Source: an uncultured Chloroflexota bacterium
Lineage (GTDB): Bacteria; Chloroflexota; Anaerolineae; Aggregatilineales; Phototrophicaceae
NCBI GenBank assembly: GCA_903904765.1
Contig: CAIVEA010000304.1
Location: 1 to 5,248 of the forward strand
DNA length: 5,248 nt
Direction of reading: 5' to 3'
Below, piece after piece: positions 1 through 4,570 of this stretch; position 1 is the stretch's first letter; the number at the start of each line of letters is the position of its first letter. The notes beneath the pieces were generated by a model. That model saw nothing but the letters and a program-made list of their open reading frames with translations. It was not told where the DNA came from and did no database searches. A program made the translations under genes and the position numbers.

Positions 1-137
1 CTGGCCGTCCCTGAAATGAGCAAATAGGCCGCTGCTCCCAGAATCAGCAGGCCGCCGATGAGGAACTTCAGGCGGTTGCCCGTCCCCGAAACCGGCGTGC
101 TTACGCCAACCGGCTTTTCCCATGTGGCTTCGGTCAT
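1..137 (-). CDS. N-terminal fragment of a CcmE-like haem chaperone (partial, runs off the left edge)
   Basis: This is the first 45 codons of a minus-strand gene whose remainder lies outside the window. The translation begins MTEATWEKPVGVSTPVSGTG, then a basic NRLK stretch and one hydrophobic segment (about residues 25-42, FLIGGLLILGAAAYLI) followed by SGTA. A short cytoplasmic tail, one membrane anchor and a small-residue SGT turn match the N-terminus of cytochrome c maturation protein CcmE, which carries haem on the outer face of the membrane before its transfer to apocytochromes. The diagnostic parts of CcmE, the beta-barrel and the haem-binding histidine, are not in view, so the name is inferred from the anchor only. 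The start is well supported: AAAGGAG (146-152) sits 8 nt upstream of the ATG. Any other small protein with a single N-terminal anchor is possible. Confidence 0.5.
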   Translation of the reverse strand, partial: MTEATWEKPVGVSTPVSGTGNRLKFLIGGLLILGAAAYLLISGTA

Positions 138-145
138 ACGTCACA

Positions 146-152
146 CTCCTTT
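146..152 (-). promoter_or_regulatory. Ribosome-binding site of the leftmost gene
   Basis: On the minus strand this reads AAAGGAG, a near-perfect Shine-Dalgarno sequence, 8 nt before the ATG at 137. It fixes the start of the partial CcmE-like gene. Confidence 0.75.
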
Positions 153-291
153 GACACAATACAATAATCCTCGTTTCAGAGGCCATTCTAACGATAGAAC
201 TATCTGTGTGCGGGGGCAGATGTTGACCTGCACCCAACCCGGATGAGCAGGTTGCCGCGAGAATCCCCACTCCGGCAGCCATTTGTGAAGA

Positions 292-320
292 ATTCTACAA
301 AATATGGACGTGCTGTACAA
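292..320 (-). promoter_or_regulatory. Weak candidate promoter for the CcmE-like gene
   Basis: On the minus strand a -10-like TAGAAT (292-297, five of six matches) lies 17 bp downstream of TTGTAC (315-320), which keeps only the TTG of the -35 consensus. Transcription from here would give a leader of roughly 150 nt before the ATG at 137. No better pair was found closer to the gene, but the match is weak and could be chance. Confidence 0.25.
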
Positions 321-377
321 GCGGGTTTCCTCGGACGGGAGATGATACCAATCTTTGACCCGGACTAGGAAACTCAT

Positions 378-406
378 TTGCCCCTTGCCCTGACGGTTGT
401 TATACT
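378..406 (+). promoter_or_regulatory. Sigma70-type promoter of the permease operon
   Basis: TTGCCC (378-383) and TATACT (401-406) are separated by exactly 17 bp, and the -10 is preceded by TG at 398-399, giving an extended -10 (TGTTATACT). Transcription would start near 412-414 and leave a leader of about 38 nt before the permease start at 451. The -10 has five of six consensus matches and the spacing is ideal. This is the only strong promoter pattern facing the permease genes. Confidence 0.55.
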
Positions 407-450
407 CCTTTCAATCCATATCATTCTAATGTCGCAAAAGTTGTGTACCG

Positions 451-1479
451 ATGAACGTTTTTTTCCTACGTCGCATCTATCAGGCGATACCCACCCTGTT
501 TGGTATTTCCCTGTTGTCCTTCATGCTTATGCTGGCGACCCCCGGCGATCCGATAGCAACCATCACGTTCAAGCCAAGCAGTGACCCGGGCGCAGCCATG
601 CAGTTGAAACGGCAATTGGGCTTAGATCAACCGCCGCTGGTGCAGTACATCTATTGGTTGGTCGGCAACGACTGGGCGCAGATTGATGTGGATGGTGACG
701 GACAATGGGACATCAACGGAACGCGACATGGCGTTCTGCGCGGCGATCTGGGGCAGTCTATCGCGCTCAAACGTCCGGTGTGGGATGCGATTGCTGAGCG
801 CGTCCCCAATACGCTGCTGCTGGGGATTCCGGTGCTGATCGTGAGCTACTTGATCGGCGTGGTGATCGGAGTGGCGGCGGCCTTGAATCAGGGCGGCTAT
901 GTAGACCAAATTTCGCGCATTCTGTCGGTGGCGGGCAGCGCCATCCCGATTTTCTGGTTAGGGTTGTTGCTGATCTTGTTGTTCAGTGTGCGATTAGATT
1001 GGCTGCCGATGGGCGGGATGCGCGACATCACCAAAAAAGATGTGACGTTCAACCTGCTAGAAAGTCTGCCATACATGATTATGCCGGTGACGGTGCTTTC
1101 GTTGAGCAATATTGCGGTTATCTCGCGCTATGCCCGCATTCAGGTGCTGGAAGTGCTGTCGCAAGATTATGTGCGTACTGCCAAATCCAAAGGCTTGAGC
1201 CGCACCCGCGTCAATATATGGCATGTAGCGCGTAACGCGCTCATCCCCATCGTCACACTGCTGGGCGGTTCGGTGGGATTCCTGCTGGGTGGCGCGGTGA
1301 TCGTGGAGCAGGTGTTTAGCTGGCCGGGGCTGGGGCAGTTGACTATCAGCGCCGTCAGCCAGCGCGATTACCCCCTCATTATGGGGACGGTACTCATCAG
1401 CGGTGTAATGTACATCGTCGGCCTGCTCATCACCGATGTTCTGTACGGACTGGTTGATCCACGTATCCGTTTTGGTTAG
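451..1479 (+). CDS. ABC transporter permease, DppB/OppB type (peptide/nickel family)
   Basis: This 342-residue inner-membrane subunit forms half of the translocation channel of a peptide-type importer. It opens with the family hallmark: RRIYQAIPTLFGISLLSF runs into the first membrane helix (about 9-29), then ATPGDP at 29-34. Further helices are visible near 121-144, 158-180, 205-226, 264-287 and 312-334. The cytoplasmic EAA loop that docks on the ATPase is at about 240-267 (YVRTAKSKGLS, then HVARNALIPI). The family ending is VEQVFSWPGLG (285-295) and DPRIRFG. Between helices 1 and 2 lies an acidic insertion, DVDGDGQWD (79-87), resembling a calcium-binding loop. The start is fixed by N-terminal similarity; no clear Shine-Dalgarno precedes it, which is odd beside its neighbours. 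It lies 29 nt upstream of its partner permease. Substrate cannot be told from the sequence. Confidence 0.95.
   Translation: MNVFFLRRIYQAIPTLFGISLLSFMLMLATPGDPIATITFKPSSDPGAAMQLKRQLGLDQPPLVQYIYWLVGNDWAQIDVDGDGQWDINGTRHGVLRGDLGQSIALKRPVWDAIAERVPNTLLLGIPVLIVSYLIGVVIGVAAALNQGGYVDQISRILSVAGSAIPIFWLGLLLILLFSVRLDWLPMGGMRDITKKDVTFNLLESLPYMIMPVTVLSLSNIAVISRYARIQVLEVLSQDYVRTAKSKGLSRTRVNIWHVARNALIPIVTLLGGSVGFLLGGAVIVEQVFSWPGLGQLTISAVSQRDYPLIMGTVLISGVMYIVGLLITDVLYGLVDPRIRFG
685..711 (+). other. EF-hand-like calcium loop motif inside the DppB-type permease
   Basis: These codons give D79-V-D81-G-D83-G-Q-W-D87, which fits the DxDxDGxxD pattern of EF-hand and dockerin calcium loops. It lies in the large extracytoplasmic loop between helices 1 and 2, just before GDLGQS (98-103), a conserved family motif. 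Metal binding is inferred from the motif alone. Confidence 0.5.
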
Positions 1480-1508
1480 CCGATTTATCATCAACAGGAA
1501 TGTAAGCC

Positions 1509-2435
1509 ATGACAGCGGAAAGTTCGGCTTCTAAGAATGTGAAAGTGGTCAGCCTGACGCAAGAACAGCGCCGTTCGCGTTCGCTGTGGTCAGAGGCAGG
1601 CGCACACGTCCTGCATGATAAGCTGACGATGTTCGCGTTGATCGTGTTGTTTTTGCTCACGTTGGTGTGCATCTTTATGCCGCCCTTCATCGAAAGCACA
1701 CAGAAGGTCAGCGCCACCCGCACCAATGTGGTAGACCGTTACAAGCCACCGGGGTTTAAGAACTACATCCTCGGAACTGACCAGATCGGGCGCGATCAGC
1801 TTGCACGCTTGATGTACGGCGGGCGCGTCTCGCTGGGCGTGGCCTATGGAGCCAGCTTGCTTTCGCTAACCATTGGCATCCTGATCGGCATGATCGCGGG
1901 GTATTATGGCGGACGCACTGATGATATCGTGATCTGGATTATCAGCACGTTATCTTCCATACCCACGCTATTCCTCTTAATTCTGGTGTCGGTGATCTTT
2001 TCACCCAGCCCGGAATTGCTGGTGCTGCTGCTCGGTCTGCTGGGGTGGATTGGCACTTGCCGCCTTGTGCGCGGCGAAGTGATGGCGCTGAAGGAACGTG
2101 AGTTCATGGTGGCGGCGCGGGCGTTGGGCGCACCCACATGGCGTATGATGCTGCACCAACTGCTGCCGAACCTGATTTCGCTGGCGATTGTCTCTTTGAC
2201 GATTGATGCGGGTTCGCTGATTTTGACCGAATCCGCCCTGAGCTATCTGGGGCTGGGCATCACCCCGCCCACGCCGTCGTGGGGCAACATGCTCACCGAA
2301 GCGCGTAAGTACCTGACGACGGGTACGCATCTCATCGTGTGGCCGGGCATCATGATCTTCATCACGGTGTTGTGCTTCTTCGTGGTGGGCGACGGCCTGC
2401 GCGATGCCTTCGACCCGCGTAAAGCCGCCAAATAA
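1509..2435 (+). CDS. ABC transporter permease, DppC/OppC type (peptide/nickel family)
   Basis: This 308-residue protein is the second channel subunit and pairs with the upstream DppB-type permease. A polar, basic cytoplasmic N-terminus (1-38) leads to helix 1 (about 39-60). Next comes the signature LGTDQIGRDQLARLMYGGR at 88-106, typical of DppC/OppC. Helices follow near 107-131, 140-164, 168-188, 221-242 and 277-297. The EAA loop that contacts the ATPase is at about 198-224 (EFMVAARALGAPTWRMMLHQ, then LLPN). The family C-terminal blocks SYLGLGITPPTPSWGNML (245-262) and GDGLRDAFDPR (294-304) are intact. An AGGA at 1496-1499 lies about 9 nt before the ATG and supports this start. The length is normal for the family. 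The gap of 29 nt from the first permease and the terminator just downstream indicate a two-gene transcript. No ATPase gene follows. Confidence 0.95.
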   Translation: MTAESSASKNVKVVSLTQEQRRSRSLWSEAGAHVLHDKLTMFALIVLFLLTLVCIFMPPFIESTQKVSATRTNVVDRYKPPGFKNYILGTDQIGRDQLARLMYGGRVSLGVAYGASLLSLTIGILIGMIAGYYGGRTDDIVIWIISTLSSIPTLFLLILVSVIFSPSPELLVLLLGLLGWIGTCRLVRGEVMALKEREFMVAARALGAPTWRMMLHQLLPNLISLAIVSLTIDAGSLILTESALSYLGLGITPPTPSWGNMLTEARKYLTTGTHLIVWPGIMIFITVLCFFVVGDGLRDAFDPRKAAK

Positions 2436-2463
2436 GCGTTCGCGCTACATAACACAGCCTTGT

Positions 2464-2499
2464 AATACGCCTGTCCCTGCGGATGGGCGTATTTTGTTT
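2464..2499 (+). terminator. Intrinsic terminator of the permease operon
   Basis: AATACGCC (2464-2471) pairs with GGCGTATT (2486-2493). The inner bases TGTCC (2472-2476) and GGATG (2481-2485) extend the stem with two G-U wobbles to 13 bp, around a CTGC loop. A T-rich tail (TTGTTT, 2494-2499) follows. It begins 28 nt after the stop codon of the DppC-type gene. Confidence 0.85.
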
Positions 2500-2625
2500 C
2501 TGCCCGCACCCTAAGAATCTCGCTGCATGTCCTTTTCAAGGGTGGGGTTTTATGGTTCAAATCGTGCCCTCCCGTTTTCCGAACTCCTTGAAATGCAATG
2601 GTAGTGGGGCAGAGTAGACGCAAAT

Positions 2626-2665
2626 AAAAATCCCCGCCCCTATAGGCTAGGGACGGGGACTTTTT
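2626..2665 (-). terminator. Intrinsic terminator of the complete SBP gene, probably working in both directions
   Basis: Arms 2631-2642 (TCCCCGCCCCTA) and 2648-2659 (TAGGGACGGGGA) form a 12-bp stem with a 5-nt loop, flanked by five A (2626-2630) and five T (2661-2665). In the minus-strand transcript all 12 pairs form, one as G-U. In the plus-strand transcript that pair becomes a C-A mismatch, so the hairpin suits the SBP gene better. It should still stop readthrough from the convergent permease operon. Confidence 0.88.
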
Positions 2666-3366
2666 ATGCAGTGCGCTTCAGGCGGGGATTAACCGCCGAT
2701 GCTCCAGTTCTGGAACGTCACGGGCAGCAGGCCATCCCACTGACCAATGTACGAGTCCTGAATGCGGCTGTTCAGCACATGCACCTGCGTGGTGCTAACC
2801 AACCAGTCGTAGGCCACATCATCGTGGGCGATTTGCTGGATTTCGCGGTACAGCGGCAGACGATCTGCCACCGCGCAACCGGGGGTGGTGCGTGCCTGAT
2901 CGAGCAGCTCGTCCATGTGCGGGTTCACGTAGGCCGCGAGGTTGAAGCCTGCGCCGCCCATCGCCACATTCTTGCTGTGCAGCAGGTTGTAGGCGATGCC
3001 GTCCACTTCCGTGCCGCCGCCGAAACCGACGATGGTGATGTCGAACTTGCCGGGCAGCAGGACGTTGCCGAGGTAGGCGCTCCACTCCTGCTCGATGATG
3101 TTGATCTTGATACCAATCTGGCTGAGCTGATCCTGCATAATCAGAGCGGCGTTGCTCCACAGGTCAACCAGCTTGCTGTAAACCAGATCAACTTCAAATT
3201 CCACGCCGTCTTTATCCACTGTGCCGTTGCCGTTGGTATCCGTCCAGCCCGCTTCCGCCAGCAGCGCAGTCGCTTTTTCGGGGTCATACGACCACGGGGC
3301 AATGTCCGACATATCATACGCGCTGTAGAACGAGGGGACGATCGGGCCAGACAGCGGCACGCTGCC
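2626..3366 (-). repeat. Tandem duplication, unit A (portion matched by the visible part of unit B)
   Basis: This stretch aligns base for base, with no net gap, to 4508-5248 at a constant offset of 1,882 bp. It covers the terminator, the 3' UTR and the last 225 codons of the SBP gene. Visible identity is high but patchy: 3116-3180 (65 nt) and 3239-3290 (52 nt) are identical in the other unit, while the last 15 codons are much more diverged. Homology ends at the A-tract of the terminator; the bases at 2611-2625 do not match those left of 4508. Confidence 0.9.
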
Positions 3367-4344
3367 CGAAGTCTCGCCCTGAGTCAGCGCCAGCGCCTGC
3401 TTGTCGTAACCCATCGCAATCGCCTGACGGACGCGAATGTCACTGAAGAACTTGTTGGGAGCCAGTTCCACCGGATTGCCATCGGCATCGTAGGCATTCT
3501 GCGGGTTGGCTGAGTCCTGGAAGTTCATGATGACGATGGGGGCATTGGCGTTCGGATACATGAATGTGTTGAACTTATCCGGTTCCGGGAATTGCGCGAA
3601 CTGATCGGGGTACATGAAGCCGTAATCCACCGAGTCGGTTTCCAGCGCCTGATTGAGCAGGGCGGGGTCGGTGACGATGCGGTAGACGATGTTGGGAATC
3701 TTGACGCTGCCACCCTGCCAGTTGGGATTGGCGACCAAACGGACGAATTCACCAGCACTGTGCGAGTCGAACATGAACGGGCCACTGGTGGCGGTGGGAG
3801 CCATGTTGTTCGCATTATCCATAAAGTCGCTAAAGTCCGCCGCATACAGGTGCGAAGGCAGCGGAACGAGCGAACCGAAGCCGTTGCCCCAGATGGTGCA
3901 GTTGGCGGAAGTCAGAGTCACCGTGAAGGTGCGGTCATCCACCACTTCCACCGAAGCAATCGAACCCATATCGGTTTTGCGCGGCGATTCCACCTTATCC
4001 GACATGATCGCGTCATAGGTGAACTTGACATCCGCCGAGGTGATCGGTGCGCCATCGCTCCACTTCAATCCTTCTTTCAGGGTGAAGGTGTAGGCCAGAC
4101 CATCGTCCGATACTTCCCACGTCGCCAGTCTCGGCTCTGGCAGGCCGGTATCAGGGTTAGCTTGGAACAGACCATCGAACATCGCGCCCAGTACGGTGAA
4201 GGAGTTGCCATCCGTCACCAGTGCAGGGTTCAAGGTGGAGATGTCACCGGAGATCGACCAGATGACCGTATCCGAACTCTGGGCGCTGGCGACAACGAAT
4301 GTTGCCATCATAACCAGCAACGCCACTAACACTAATCTCTTCAT
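2689..4344 (-). CDS. Extracellular solute-binding protein, family 5 (peptide/nickel type), complete
   Basis: This 551-residue exported protein captures the substrate and delivers it to the permeases. It starts with a Sec signal peptide: MKR, a hydrophobic core (about 4-18) and a likely cut after ASA (19-21). There is no lipobox cysteine, so it should not be a lipoprotein. SBP_bac_5 features are clear: DISTLNPALVTDG (34-46), LGAMFDGLFQ (52-61), YTFTLKEGLKWSDGAPITSA (85-104) with DVKFTYDAI next, SDIRVRQAIAMGYDKQAL (301-318), and YDPEKATALLAEAGW (353-367). A DTNGNGTVD loop (369-377) resembles a calcium site common in this family. The mature protein has only two cysteines, 149 and 490. GAGGAG (4351-4356) lies 6 nt before the ATG and fixes the start. 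The gene converges on the permease operon and is the left member of a tandem pair, with its own terminator. Substrate is unknown; peptides are the family default. Confidence 0.95.
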   Translation of the reverse strand: MKRLVLVALLVMMATFVVASAQSSDTVIWSISGDISTLNPALVTDGNSFTVLGAMFDGLFQANPDTGLPEPRLATWEVSDDGLAYTFTLKEGLKWSDGAPITSADVKFTYDAIMSDKVESPRKTDMGSIASVEVVDDRTFTVTLTSANCTIWGNGFGSLVPLPSHLYAADFSDFMDNANNMAPTATSGPFMFDSHSAGEFVRLVANPNWQGGSVKIPNIVYRIVTDPALLNQALETDSVDYGFMYPDQFAQFPEPDKFNTFMYPNANAPIVIMNFQDSANPQNAYDADGNPVELAPNKFFSDIRVRQAIAMGYDKQALALTQGETSGSVPLSGPIVPSFYSAYDMSDIAPWSYDPEKATALLAEAGWTDTNGNGTVDKDGVEFEVDLVYSKLVDLWSNAALIMQDQLSQIGIKINIIEQEWSAYLGNVLLPGKFDITIVGFGGGTEVDGIAYNLLHSKNVAMGGAGFNLAAYVNPHMDELLDQARTTPGCAVADRLPLYREIQQIAHDDVAYDWLVSTTQVHVLNSRIQDSYIGQWDGLLPVTFQNWSIGG

Positions 4345-4350
4345 GCCTTA

Positions 4351-4356
4351 CTCCTC
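4351..4356 (-). promoter_or_regulatory. Ribosome-binding site of the complete SBP gene
   Basis: GAGGAG on the minus strand, 6 nt before the ATG at 4344. It is much stronger than anything in front of the DppB-type permease, consistent with binding proteins being made in excess over channel subunits. Confidence 0.75.
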
Positions 4357-4368
4357 AAATGTATAAAA

Positions 4369-4382
4369 TGCGGTATCCCGCA
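4369..4382. repeat. Small inverted repeat in the SBP gene leader
   Basis: TGCGG (4369-4373) and CCGCA (4378-4382) flank TATC. The longer form TGCGGTAT (4369-4376) recurs inverted as ATACCGCA at 4421-4428, which overlaps the candidate promoter. The arms could be regulator half-sites or a small leader hairpin; chance is possible. Confidence 0.35.
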
Positions 4383-4393
4383 GAGTACCCGAT

Positions 4394-4406
4394 TGGAATG
4401 GTTCCA
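4394..4406. promoter_or_regulatory. Operator-like palindrome upstream of the SBP gene
   Basis: TGGAA-TGG-TTCCA is a 13-bp inverted repeat with 5-bp arms. It would fall just after the transcription start predicted from the promoter at 4418-4447, a usual place for a repressor site. The arms are short and no regulator gene is in the window, so binding is speculative. Confidence 0.3.
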
Positions 4407-4417
4407 CTTGATGCTAG

Positions 4418-4447
4418 ACTATACCGCAAAGGTCGCCAATTCGTCAC
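4418..4447 (-). promoter_or_regulatory. Candidate promoter of the complete SBP gene
   Basis: On the minus strand, GTGACG (4442-4447, four of six matches) and TATAGT (4418-4423, five of six) are 18 bp apart. The start would be near 4411, leaving a leader of about 66 nt that contains both inverted repeats. A second possible -10 (TATACA, about 4360-4365) lies closer to the gene but lacks a convincing -35. A promoter must exist here, because a terminator separates this gene from the one upstream. Confidence 0.4.
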
Positions 4448-4507
4448 ATCACATTGCCCGAATTTATGGTCTTACTTCTTGGTCAGATTATCCGGTGTGG
4501 CTTCAAC

Positions 4508-4547
4508 AAAAATCCCCGTCCCTAGCAATAGGGACGGGGATTTTTTT
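4508..4547 (-). terminator. Intrinsic terminator of the second SBP gene, symmetrical
   Basis: TCCCCGTCCCTA (4513-4524) and TAGGGACGGGGA (4529-4540) pair perfectly over 12 bp around a 4-nt loop (GCAA on the plus strand). Five A (4508-4512) and seven T (4541-4547) flank it. It starts 23 nt beyond the stop codon of the right-hand SBP gene and should isolate that transcript from the next SBP gene. It is the duplicate of the hairpin at 2626-2665; this copy has no mismatch. Confidence 0.9.
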
Positions 4548-4570
4548 ATGCAGTGCGCTTCAGGCGGGGA

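Larger units (their letters stand above)
138..450. other. Divergent intergenic region, no gene seen
   Basis: This 313-bp region separates the minus-strand CcmE-like gene from the plus-strand permease operon. Short open frames cross it on both strands, but they lack good ribosome-binding sites and protein-like composition, so I treat it as non-coding. It holds the leftward ribosome-binding site at 146-152, a weak leftward promoter candidate at 292-320, a strong rightward promoter candidate at 378-406 and a small imperfect palindrome at 193-204 (GATAG-AA-CTATC). The rest shows nothing I recognise. Confidence 0.7.

Noticed and set aside
141..377. Minus-strand open frame of 78 codons in the divergent intergenic region.
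   Set aside because: It overlaps the ribosome-binding site of the CcmE-like gene and the rightward promoter, and its translation has no recognisable pattern. A small peptide cannot be fully excluded.
2554..2563. GGTTCAAATC, which resembles a tRNA T-loop.
   Set aside because: Only the G-C pair closing the loop forms. The remaining T-stem positions do not pair, and no acceptor, D or anticodon arms are found nearby.
2671..3513. Long plus-strand open frame (280 codons) antisense to the SBP gene.
   Set aside because: It lies wholly opposite a clear family 5 SBP gene, has a composition typical of an antisense reading of a GC-rich gene, and begins inside the terminator/3' UTR of that gene.
3592..4329. 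Plus-strand open frame of 245 codons.
   Set aside because: It is antisense to the N-terminal half of the same SBP gene, rich in Arg/His/Gln as expected of a shadow frame, and resembles no family I know.
2626..4547. The paired hairpins at 2626-2665 and 4508-4547 considered as ends of a mobile element or as CRISPR-like repeats.
   Set aside because: They are in the same orientation, sit directly after stop codons and have T-tracts, and no transposase or regular spacer series lies between them. They are duplicated terminators.
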